NCBI RefSeq assembly: GCF_902491285.1
Contig: NZ_CABUHK010000130.1
Span: 1-8,744 of the forward strand
From: an uncultured Bacteroides sp.
GTDB lineage: Bacteria; Bacteroidota; Bacteroidia; Bacteroidales; Bacteroidaceae
DNA length: 8,744 bases
Direction of reading: 5' to 3'
Positions 1-7,261 of the stretch are shown in pieces; within the stretch, counting starts at the first letter, position 1, and every line of letters begins with the position of its first letter. The notes beneath the pieces were generated by a model. It ran no database searches, was not told the DNA's origin, and saw only the letters and a list, made by a program, of their open reading frames with translations. A program made the position numbers and the translations under genes.

Positions 1-321
1 TTGAAGAAACTTGTCGCGCGGCAGAAAAATTCTCCGAAAGGAATGAAACAACTGGCAGATGCCATTCCGGAAGGATACCTGGATGGGCAGTCGCAAATGA
101 TAGATACCGTAAACTTGCAGGAAGTGCATAATTCATTTATGGCGTCCAGCACCCATCTGTTCTCTTTTGTGATGAATTATCGCTACCGGAAAGAGGTGAC
201 ACGTGGAGAGAAATTAATCTTTTTCTGCCAACTGGCATCACAGTATGCCGACGAACTTCGCTTTACGGATACTTATGAAATCTCCGACGAAGTGGAATAC
301 CCTTTAATATATGCCAAATAA
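1..321 (+). CDS. jetA: Wadjet JetA-like protein, C-terminal fragment (5' end outside window)
   Basis: This is the last 106 codons of a gene that enters from the left edge. The TTG at position 1 is almost certainly an internal leucine codon, not a start. The fragment is mostly helical and charged, and it ends in an acidic tail (YEISDEVEYPLIYAK) at TAA 319-321. I see no catalytic motif in it. The assignment rests on position: it lies directly upstream of jetB-, jetC- and jetD-like genes in the standard jetABCD order. In Wadjet, JetA is the kleisin-like subunit (MukF/MksF analogue) that bridges the JetC ATPase heads and carries JetB. Bacteroidota versions probably fall in the diverged group once annotated only as DUF families, rather than type I (DUF3375), but that is recall and not shown by the sequence. 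The stop lies inside a 14-bp tandem duplication. Confidence 0.65.
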   Translation: MKKLVARQKNSPKGMKQLADAIPEGYLDGQSQMIDTVNLQEVHNSFMASSTHLFSFVMNYRYRKEVTRGEKLIFFCQLASQYADELRFTDTYEISDEVEYPLIYAK

Positions 322-337
322 TCTATGCCAAATACTA
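310..337 (+). repeat. 14-bp tandem duplication spanning the jetA stop codon
   Basis: TATGCCAAATA occurs at 310-320 and again at 324-334, a period of 14 bp. The jetA stop TAA (319-321) lies in the first copy. If one copy is removed in silico, the frame reads TAT GCC AAA TAC TAA, so the ancestral protein may have been one residue longer. The duplication also widens the jetA-jetB gap. Confidence 0.7.
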
Positions 338-344
338 AAAACAG

Positions 345-902
345 ATGAACATGAAATACACTGAAGAGATATTTAATATACTTAGCAAAGGGGGATTCAT
401 TTCTTCCAATAGTGTCTCTACCCAAGTGAAACGCTTGTATGATGCCATTGAGGAAGATTTGCCCGATTATTATGATTACTATAAAGGTATCGGTTTCTAT
501 CTGGAAGGTGGTGACGGTTATTACTACTTTACCCGCAAGGAATCGAAAGTCGATTTGGAACGTAAACTGGAAGCGATTCAGAAGTGGATTGATTATCTGA
601 GTTTCCTGAAAACCTATCATTCGGCATTCGGCCCGGGCTTTTTGTTCCGTGCCGCTGATATTGAGATTCAGATAGGATGCGATATCGAACTGAAAGAAAA
701 GGCGACCAAACTGTTTTCGGATAAGAAGAAATATGATGAAGTAGTCGGCAAACTGCTGAAAGAACTGGAGAGTATAGGGCTGATAGAGAAAGAAAACGAA
801 CTCGACGGGACATATAAAGTATTATCGGCTTTCCATTATATGGAGGATTTGGTTGATTGTATCACAATTTCAGAGGAGGTGCAAGATGAGATACCTGAAT
901 AA
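345..902 (+). CDS. jetB: Wadjet JetB-like (MukE/MksE-like) subunit
   Basis: This encodes 185 residues (183 if the in-frame ATG at 351 is used; there is no SD to decide between them). The protein is small, acidic and helical. Its C-terminal half has a winged-helix look: helices around residues 120-150 (KKKYDEVVGKLLKELESIGL), then an acidic turn and a short strand (GTYKVL). This size and fold fit MukE/MksE/JetB, the kleisin-associated tandem winged-helix subunit of SMC-like motors. It starts 23 nt after jetA, and its last 17 nt overlap jetC. The overlapping 3' end also carries the jetC ribosome-binding site, which suggests coupled translation of the two subunits. In the known system JetB binds JetA and contacts DNA within the JetABC complex in the cytoplasm. 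No enzymatic motif is visible. Bacteroidota members of this kind may be filed under a DUF name. The assignment is strong from context and moderate from sequence alone. Confidence 0.75.
   Translation: MNMKYTEEIFNILSKGGFISSNSVSTQVKRLYDAIEEDLPDYYDYYKGIGFYLEGGDGYYYFTRKESKVDLERKLEAIQKWIDYLSFLKTYHSAFGPGFLFRAADIEIQIGCDIELKEKATKLFSDKKKYDEVVGKLLKELESIGLIEKENELDGTYKVLSAFHYMEDLVDCITISEEVQDEIPE
874..880 (+). promoter_or_regulatory. Consensus Shine-Dalgarno for jetC, inside jetB
   Basis: A complete AGGAGGT lies 5 nt before ATG 886. It supports ATG 886 over the upstream in-frame TTG at 853, which would add 11 residues that precede the conserved SMC N-terminus. Strong SDs are unusual in Bacteroidota, where start selection normally relies little on them. 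Confidence 0.75.
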
Positions 903-3900
903 GATTATTTTTCTGAACAGTGCCCATATTCCATATGCGGAAGTGAAGTTGGATGGGAACGTACATTTTATAGGTACGCAAGGTGTCGGTAAGAGTACGC
1001 TGCTCCGTGCCATCCTATTCTTTTATAACGCTGACAAACTAAGACTGGGCATTCCGAAGGAGAAGAAAAGTTTCGATGCTTTTTATTTTCCATACGCCAA
1101 TTCTTACATTGTTTATGAGGTGATGCGGGAGAATGGGGCGTATTGTGTGGTAGCTGCCAAATCCCAGGGACGGGTGTTTTTCCGTTTTATCGATGCGCCA
1201 TTTCAGCAGGACTGGTTCATTGACGAACGCAATGCCGTATATTCCGAGTGGGGACGCATCCGAGAACATATCGGTTCGAAGATTCAAATTACTGCACAAG
1301 TGACTAGTTATGAAATGTATCGGGACATTATTTTCGGTAATAACCGCAAGCACGAAATGATACCCTACCGCAAGTTTGCCATTGTGGAAAGTGCAAAATA
1401 TCAGAATATTCCCCGTACGATACAGAACGTCTTTTTAAATTCCAAACTGGATGCTGATTTTATAAAAGATACCATTATCCGTTCGATGAGTGATGAGGAT
1501 ATCTCTGTCGATTTGGACTTCTATCGTAGCCAGATAAAGGAATTCGAGCAGGAATACAGGGACGTGATGCTTTGGTTTACAAAGAACAAGAATGGAGAAG
1601 TGCCTGTCCGGAAGATGGCGGGGAAAGTAATAAATGTCTATCGTGATTTGATTTATACACAAAAGCAGATTAGTGAAGAGCGTGCGGAACTTAACTTTGC
1701 GGAGAAACGGGCTTTGCATGAGATTCCGTTGGTGAAGGAAGAACAGGCTAAAGCGGAGGCGGAACGTGAACGGTTGCTGCGGCTTATGGGTGAACTGCAA
1801 CAAAAGTACACCAATGAGCGTGATGGCTTGATTAGGGATATAGGTATAATAAACGACTTGCTCAAAAAGATACGTGAGAAACGTCTGCATTATGAGCAGA
1901 TGCAGATTGAAGAAATCATCAAACGGGTATCTTGCGAAGAATTACTGGTTCAGGAACTAGAACAAGTCCGGAATATGAAATCGGAACTTACAAGGGCTTA
2001 TGAGGACGTATTGAGTAAGTACCGATTGCTGTTTGAAAAACTGGAAGCTGATTTCCGTACTTTTGAGAATAGTCAGCAAGCACGGATAAATTTCCGGAAT
2101 GCAGAGATTGCCGGTAAGCAGGAGGAATTGATGCAACAGCTTCGTGTGGAAGAAGAAAAAGTAAGGGCAACGCAAGAAGAGAAAGTGCAGACAGTGGATA
2201 ATCGTATCCGGCAGTTGCGTGACGAACAGGCACAGTGCAACCTGAAACTTCAAAAGGTGAAATACGAACATCCCCATCAAAAGGAAATGTCCGATTGTGA
2301 AGACGGTATCAACGAACTGCGCAAAAAAGACAAGGAACTGGAACTTAGCATCCGTCAGCAACAAGGAGAGATAAAGCAGTTGAGACAGGAGTGTGAATGG
2401 AAAGTAAAAGAATTGAAATGGGAATTTCAGGCAAAGATGGAGGCCGTTCGCAAAGAGCGGGGTGCGATTGAAGAACAGTTGCAAACATTGGATGCCTTGA
2501 TTGAGAAACGAAGAGGTTCTTTGTGCGAATGGCTGGAGAAGAACAAACCGGATTGGCAGGAGACGATAGGCAAGGTGGCGGATGAGGAACTGGTGTTGTA
2601 CAACAATGAACTGCAACCTCAATTGGTGAATAAGGAAGCTACTTTGTTCGGCGTTTCACTCAATCTGACTGCAATCGAGCGTTCTGTCCGCACTCCCGAA
2701 GAAATGAAGCAGGAACGCGACAGGCAACAAGCAGCCCGGCAACTTTGTACCGACCGCCTCACCCGACTGACGGAAGAAGAGGGAGAAGCAGTTTCTTCTT
2801 TGGAGAAAAAGTATTCGAAGCAAATACATCGTATTTTGGAAGAACAACATCTGATGGAAGCCGAGCGAATGCAGATTCCTGCAAAATTGAAGAATTTGCA
2901 GGCTGATTACGCCTCATGGAAGACAAAGGAGGAGGAATGGAAAAGAGGTTGTATCGAAGAATTGCAGGCGCAACTGAATGAAATCGGCCATCGGCTTTAT
3001 GTGGCGGAAGGAGAGAAGGAGAAGCATTTGGCGGAACGGGAAAAACTGTTGAAAGCCTGCCGGAAAGTGTATAATGACAGCAGGACGGAACTCCGGAAGG
3101 AACTGGAGGAGTTTGTTGCCGGCATTCAGCAAGAGATAGAGCGGATGAAACAGCAAACTGCGGAGCGGAAAAAGGAATTGAAGCAGGCGCAGGAGAATGA
3201 ATTGAATGGAAAGGGTGCTGATACGGTCACTATCCGCAAGTATGATGACAGGCTTGCCGAAATAAGTAAAGAATTGGATTATATAGGTAAATCCCGCCCA
3301 CAAGTTCTTTTTTATGAAAGAGACAAGGAGGAGCTGTTTGATAAAGAACCTGCTACGCGAAGCCGGAAGAAAGAACTGGATGCGAAGCTGGTTGCATTGG
3401 ACGAACGTTTTGCCCTGAAAAAGGAGAAGTTGCAGATTCAGAAAAAAGGGGCGGACGAGCATCTCGACCGGATTGGCAAAGAATTGCATTTATTGGAGGA
3501 CGGGCTGGATAAAGTGGATATGTTCCGGAAAGATGAAACTTTCTGTCCGCCTTCTGTGACGGAAATAGGAGAGAAGCCTACCCGGAAAAGTTGCGACGTT
3601 ATTGTGGAAGAGTTGAAGTCGCTCATTGTATCCACCATCAGAAAAACAGAAGAATTCAAGAGAGCGGTGACGCAGTTCAATGGAAACTTCTCGTCAAAAA
3701 ATACGTTCCATTTCCGTACGGAGTTGGTTGGAGAACAGGATTACTATGATTTCGCTTCCAATCTGTGCGAGTTTGTGGATAATGATAAGATTTCCGATTA
3801 TCAGAAACATATCAGTGAACGGTATACGGATATAATCCGCCGGATTTCACAGGAAGTGGGAGGACTGACCCGTAATGAAAGCGAGATACACAGAACAATA

Positions 3901-4554
3901 AAGGATATCAACGACGATTTTGTCAAGCGGAATTTTGCCGGAGTAATAAAGGAAATAGCTCTTCGCCCGCTTCAGAGCAGCGATAAGCTGATGCAGCTAT
4001 TGCTGGAGATTAAACGGTTTAGCGATGAGAACCAATATAATATGGGAAAGGTTGACTTGTTCTCGCAGGATTCCCGTGAAGATGTCAATGCGACGGCTGT
4101 CCGGCATTTGCTGTCGTTTATGAAATTCCTGCTCGATGAGCCGGGACGCAGACGGTTGGCGCTTGCCGATACATTCAAGCTGGAATTTCGCGTGAAAGAG
4201 AATGATAACGACACGGGATGGGTGGAGAAGATTGCCAATGTAGGTTCTGACGGTACGGACATTCTGGTGAAAGCGATGGTCAATATCATGCTGATTAATG
4301 TGTTCAAAGAAAAGGCGTCACGTAAGTTTGGTGACTTTAAAATCCATTGTATGATGGATGAAATAGGAAAACTGCATCCTAATAACGTGAAAGGTATTCT
4401 GGATTTTGCCAATTGCCGGAATATCTTGTTGGTAAACAGTTCTCCCACTACTTACAATGTGGAAGATTATCGTTATACCTATTTATTGAGTAAAGACGGA
4501 CGGTCAAATACACAGGTTGTCCCATTGTTAACCTATAATAAGATAGAAAAATGA
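886..4554 (+). CDS. jetC: Wadjet JetC-like SMC/MukB-type ATPase
   Basis: This encodes a 1222-residue SMC-family ATPase with a split ABC head. The N-terminal head has Walker A GTQGVGKST (residues 30-38). A long coiled coil rich in E/K/R/Q follows, at about 255-545. It breaks at a short globular hinge of about 546-600 (LCEWLEKNKPDWQETIGKV, then NKEATLFGVSL). The coil returns at about 600-875. The C-terminal head contains the ABC signature-like NVGSDGTD (G1120-T1124), Walker B with catalytic D1158-E1159 (CMMDEIGKL), and NSSPTTYN as the likely switch region. The short hinge and DE-type Walker B resemble MukB/MksB/JetC rather than canonical SMC or Rad50, since there is no CxxC zinc hook. In Wadjet, dimeric JetC hydrolyses ATP to extrude DNA loops and so recognise small circular plasmids. 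Start 886 is chosen from the consensus SD. The gene overlaps jetB by 17 nt and jetD by 4 nt (ATGA). All ATPase motifs look intact, so it is probably functional. Confidence 0.92.
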   Translation: MRYLNKIIFLNSAHIPYAEVKLDGNVHFIGTQGVGKSTLLRAILFFYNADKLRLGIPKEKKSFDAFYFPYANSYIVYEVMRENGAYCVVAAKSQGRVFFRFIDAPFQQDWFIDERNAVYSEWGRIREHIGSKIQITAQVTSYEMYRDIIFGNNRKHEMIPYRKFAIVESAKYQNIPRTIQNVFLNSKLDADFIKDTIIRSMSDEDISVDLDFYRSQIKEFEQEYRDVMLWFTKNKNGEVPVRKMAGKVINVYRDLIYTQKQISEERAELNFAEKRALHEIPLVKEEQAKAEAERERLLRLMGELQQKYTNERDGLIRDIGIINDLLKKIREKRLHYEQMQIEEIIKRVSCEELLVQELEQVRNMKSELTRAYEDVLSKYRLLFEKLEADFRTFENSQQARINFRNAEIAGKQEELMQQLRVEEEKVRATQEEKVQTVDNRIRQLRDEQAQCNLKLQKVKYEHPHQKEMSDCEDGINELRKKDKELELSIRQQQGEIKQLRQECEWKVKELKWEFQAKMEAVRKERGAIEEQLQTLDALIEKRRGSLCEWLEKNKPDWQETIGKVADEELVLYNNELQPQLVNKEATLFGVSLNLTAIERSVRTPEEMKQERDRQQAARQLCTDRLTRLTEEEGEAVSSLEKKYSKQIHRILEEQHLMEAERMQIPAKLKNLQADYASWKTKEEEWKRGCIEELQAQLNEIGHRLYVAEGEKEKHLAEREKLLKACRKVYNDSRTELRKELEEFVAGIQQEIERMKQQTAERKKELKQAQENELNGKGADTVTIRKYDDRLAEISKELDYIGKSRPQVLFYERDKEELFDKEPATRSRKKELDAKLVALDERFALKKEKLQIQKKGADEHLDRIGKELHLLEDGLDKVDMFRKDETFCPPSVTEIGEKPTRKSCDVIVEELKSLIVSTIRKTEEFKRAVTQFNGNFSSKNTFHFRTELVGEQDYYDFASNLCEFVDNDKISDYQKHISERYTDIIRRISQEVGGLTRNESEIHRTIKDINDDFVKRNFAGVIKEIALRPLQSSDKLMQLLLEIKRFSDENQYNMGKVDLFSQDSREDVNATAVRHLLSFMKFLLDEPGRRRLALADTFKLEFRVKENDNDTGWVEKIANVGSDGTDILVKAMVNIMLINVFKEKASRKFGDFKIHCMMDEIGKLHPNNVKGILDFANCRNILLVNSSPTTYNVEDYRYTYLLSKDGRSNTQVVPLLTYNKIEK

Positions 4555-5411
4555 GCAGCAATTTATTTACATTGACAGTGGCGCAGCTGATTCAGAAAAT
4601 GCTGGACGGTGATACTGTAGCATATAGCAAGTTTGACGGCACAATAGCACGAGAAATGGTAAATGAGGGAATCATAACGCTTGTTTCACAAGGGAGTAGG
4701 CGCAGTTTCCGTATGATTGACCCGAAAGGATGCCGTATCTATCTTGCTCAGAATTATACTTTCGGCATGAAGTTGAGAGATTGGATTGAGATGAAAAGCC
4801 GTTGGGAAGGAGTGTCACGTTCGGAACAAGTGGCGAAAGCGGGGCACTCAAAACTTAGATATATCCGTACGTTCAAAGGTTTTCTACTCAATTGTTATAC
4901 GCCTATAGAATTTACTCTTCATGGTGAACCATGCGTGCTTTCTCCCTTGCAAGGTATTTCCATCTTCATACAGGATTACGAAGATTTCCGTATTCCTGAA
5001 GATGTCGTAGTAGTGGGTATAGAGAATGGAGAGAATTTTCAGCATATCCGTGCCCAAAGCTATTTGTTTGAAGGAATGAAAGTTCTTTTTGTATCCCGTT
5101 ATCCGCAATCGAAGGATTTGTGTAACTGGCTAAAGATGATTCCCAATCGTTATATCCATTTCGGAGACATAGATTTGGCTGGTATTTCTATCTTTTTAAA
5201 TGAGTTTTATGTGAATTTGGGCAACCGTGCGGAATTTTTCATTCCTGCAGATGTGGAGAAGCGCCTCAAGGACGGAAACCGACAGCTTTATGATAATCAG
5301 TATTTGCGTTATAGGGCTATGTTGGTTTCTGACGAACGTTTAAGGCCGTTGGTGGCAATGATTCATAAATATGGGAAAGCGTATGAACAAGAAGGATATA
5401 TAAAGGAATGA
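4551..5411 (+). CDS. jetD: Wadjet JetD-like Toprim nuclease
   Basis: This encodes 286 residues, with its ATG overlapping the jetC stop (ATGA), so translation is probably coupled. The N-terminal ~80 residues look like a winged-helix/DNA-binding part (LTVAQLIQKMLDGD, then KFDGTIAREMVNEGII). The C-terminal half is a Toprim domain, the metal-binding fold of topoisomerase IA/VI and OLD nucleases. The glutamate motif is VVVVGIENGENF with E158. After strand KVLFVSRYPQSKDL comes the acidic pair HFGDIDLAGISIF with D206 and D208. In Wadjet, JetD is the nuclease that cuts DNA once the JetABC motor has stalled on a small circle. The metal-binding residues are all present, so it should be active. It is shorter than the roughly 380-400 residues I recall for type I JetD, mostly at the N-terminal arm side, which fits one of the other Wadjet types. 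Topo VI-A/Spo11-like proteins share this fold, but the operon context settles the call. Confidence 0.87.
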   Translation: MSSNLFTLTVAQLIQKMLDGDTVAYSKFDGTIAREMVNEGIITLVSQGSRRSFRMIDPKGCRIYLAQNYTFGMKLRDWIEMKSRWEGVSRSEQVAKAGHSKLRYIRTFKGFLLNCYTPIEFTLHGEPCVLSPLQGISIFIQDYEDFRIPEDVVVVGIENGENFQHIRAQSYLFEGMKVLFVSRYPQSKDLCNWLKMIPNRYIHFGDIDLAGISIFLNEFYVNLGNRAEFFIPADVEKRLKDGNRQLYDNQYLRYRAMLVSDERLRPLVAMIHKYGKAYEQEGYIKE

Positions 5412-5420
5412 ATTAGTCAT

Positions 5421-7175
5421 ATGATTACACTGGATAATTTTGAGAGCTTTGTCCCCTATAAGATATTGATGCGCGGGGAAGAGTATTATGATACGGATGC
5501 CGTTTCCGAACTGGAAGAAACCTCACCCGGTGAATGGGCTGCAACCGTAGAGGGAACGGACGATTATAATGTAGAAATATCTATGAACGGAAAGGAGGTA
5601 GAATCCTGGTACTGTGATTGTCCGTATGATGGAGAAATCTGCAAGCATGTCGTGGCAGTGCTCCTGGCAATCCGCGATAATAATAAACGGGTGAATCGTT
5701 GTGCATTTTCAAAAATGAGAATAGTTACAAAAGAAGAAGAGGTCGTACAACCCGATGTGGACATCAAACAATTGCTGTCATTCATTAGTCCGCAAGAATT
5801 ATCTAAGTTTGTCAGTGAATATGCCTCGACAAATCCGGAATTTAAGGCAGCGTTTTTGAAGCGTTTTATATTCAAGGAATCGTCTTCGACATCAAAGGGA
5901 AAAGATTATAGAACGGAAATTCAAAAGATTTTTAATAGTTTCGGTGACAGTAAAAAGTCTCGTTATCATAATCGTTATAATGATTACAGTCGTGATTGGG
6001 AAACTATTTTCAATCGAATGGATATTTATCTGAAGAAAGCAGACTTCTTTTTGAGTCTGGGAGATATGGATAGTACTATTGCCATAGCTCTTCAAACACT
6101 TCGTTCTATCGGTGAGAATTATGAGGATGAATTACTATATATTGACGATGATGATGACTTTGGCACTTCCCTTTATTGTGAGCACGCAGGAGGTCTACTC
6201 ATGAAAGTGGTTGGACATCCTAAAACAACTCAGAAACAAAAGACGGATATTCTACAGGAATTACGTCAGATTGCTGAAATATCTACTTATCGAAATTACG
6301 GAATCTATGATATAGATGAACTTATGATGCAAATCAATCTTTCGATTCAGCCGACAGAAAAAGCCTTGGAATTGATTGATGGACTTCTTGAAACAAGAAA
6401 GGACACTTATGATTTATATCAGTTAGTTCTTCGCAAAGTCAACTTGTTATTGGAGCAGAATGAAGAGCAAAAAGCGAATGAAACGATCCGCCGATATCTT
6501 TATCTGACTGAAATACGGGAGATGGAGGTTGAAAAATTGATTGTCCGTTGCCAATACGATGAAGCCATCCGTTTGCTGGATGAAGGAATAGAGATTGCGA
6601 AAGAAGAGATATATCCCGGTACCGATAGTAAATGGTTGGAAATAAAACTGAAGATTTACGAGACGACCAACCGGACTTCCGAAGTAATTGATATATGTCG
6701 TCTATTGTTTGTGACAGGCAGAGATAAACTGACATATTATAATAAACTCAAAACTCTGATTCCAAAAGAACAATGGAAGAGTTTTCTGGATACGATGATG
6801 AAAGAAACTGAATTTAGTAACTATTTTTCTTTCGGTGGAAGTGTTGAAGCTGATATCTATGTGAAAGAACAGGATAATGAGCGTCTGTTCATCTTGTTGT
6901 CATCAACTAGATATGATCAACTGGAAGCATTGATGCGGTATGCTCATTATTTGAAGGATACTCATTCGGAACAGCTGATTGCTATGTATACTTCTTCGTT
7001 GAATGACTATGCCGAACGGAAAATGGGACGGAGGAATTATGAATTTATCGCACAAGTGTTACCGTGCATACATAAACTAAAGGGAGGACAGACTGCGGTG
7101 AAAAACATAGTAGCGGAATTTCGGATAAAATATAAACGTCGTCCGGCAATGATGGAAGTGTTGAAGGATTTTTGA
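5421..7175 (+). CDS. SWIM zinc-finger protein with helical repeats (possible Wadjet accessory)
   Basis: This encodes 584 residues. The N-terminal region (about 8-85) matches SWIM proteins of the COG4715 kind: FVPYKILMRGEEYY, then an antiparallel strand region, then the zinc motif WYCDCPYDGEICKHVVAVLL. The CxCx6CxH ligands are C65, C67, C74 and H76, all present. SWIM fingers bind DNA or mediate protein contacts. From about residue 110 the protein is all-helical with TPR/HEAT-like periodicity, for example ALELIDGLLETRKDTYDLY and YDEAIRLLDEGIEIAKEEIY. It includes an acidic run DDDDD at 242-246 and ends with a basic tail (KYKRRPAMMEVLKDF). No enzymatic motif is visible. It starts 9 nt after the jetD stop with no promoter or terminator between, so it is probably cotranscribed with the Wadjet genes. 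SWIM proteins also occur alone, often near SNF2 ATPases or MoxR/VWA systems, so the link could be accidental. The start at ATG 5421 is supported by the conserved motif beginning near residue 8. The function is unknown. Confidence 0.85.
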   Translation: MITLDNFESFVPYKILMRGEEYYDTDAVSELEETSPGEWAATVEGTDDYNVEISMNGKEVESWYCDCPYDGEICKHVVAVLLAIRDNNKRVNRCAFSKMRIVTKEEEVVQPDVDIKQLLSFISPQELSKFVSEYASTNPEFKAAFLKRFIFKESSSTSKGKDYRTEIQKIFNSFGDSKKSRYHNRYNDYSRDWETIFNRMDIYLKKADFFLSLGDMDSTIAIALQTLRSIGENYEDELLYIDDDDDFGTSLYCEHAGGLLMKVVGHPKTTQKQKTDILQELRQIAEISTYRNYGIYDIDELMMQINLSIQPTEKALELIDGLLETRKDTYDLYQLVLRKVNLLLEQNEEQKANETIRRYLYLTEIREMEVEKLIVRCQYDEAIRLLDEGIEIAKEEIYPGTDSKWLEIKLKIYETTNRTSEVIDICRLLFVTGRDKLTYYNKLKTLIPKEQWKSFLDTMMKETEFSNYFSFGGSVEADIYVKEQDNERLFILLSSTRYDQLEALMRYAHYLKDTHSEQLIAMYTSSLNDYAERKMGRRNYEFIAQVLPCIHKLKGGQTAVKNIVAEFRIKYKRRPAMMEVLKDF

Positions 7176-7207
7176 AAAGATTTTATTATAAGTTTTTTGT
7201 ATCTCTG

Positions 7208-7238
7208 TTGTTTGGGTATGGCAAAGTTCGTACCTTTG
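7208..7238 (+). promoter_or_regulatory. Bacteroidota sigma-ABfr-type promoter for the MNT-HEPN gene
   Basis: The -33 element TTG (7208-7210) and a perfect -7 element TACCTTTG (7231-7238, consensus TAnnTTTG) are separated by 20 nt, as expected for the primary Bacteroidota sigma factor. Transcription would begin around 7243-7246, leaving a leader of only about 10-20 nt before ATG 7256/7262. This also rules out the longer reading frame from TTG 7172, whose first 28-30 codons would lie over the promoter. Confidence 0.8.
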
Positions 7239-7261
7239 TAAAGTTACAAATAAGAATGATA

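Noticed and set aside
853..885. Upstream TTG start for jetC adding 11 residues
   Set aside because: The consensus AGGAGGT at 874-880 points to ATG 886, and SMC-type proteins normally start just before the MRYLNKIIFLN-like strand.
1957..2622. 221-residue open frame on the - strand within jetC
   Set aside because: It is the antisense of the coiled-coil region. Its Leu/Phe-rich composition is the expected mirror of Glu/Lys/Gln codons, not a membrane protein.
5435..5442. TAATTTTG, a match to the -7 promoter consensus
   Set aside because: It lies downstream of the SWIM start codon within conserved coding sequence and has no well-placed -33 TTG. An AT-rich genome gives many such matches.
7172..7261. 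Extended N-terminus of the MNT-HEPN protein from TTG 7172
   Set aside because: The stretch contains a near-ideal promoter ending at 7238, and the hydrophobic/basic residues it would encode do not look like part of the MNT domain.
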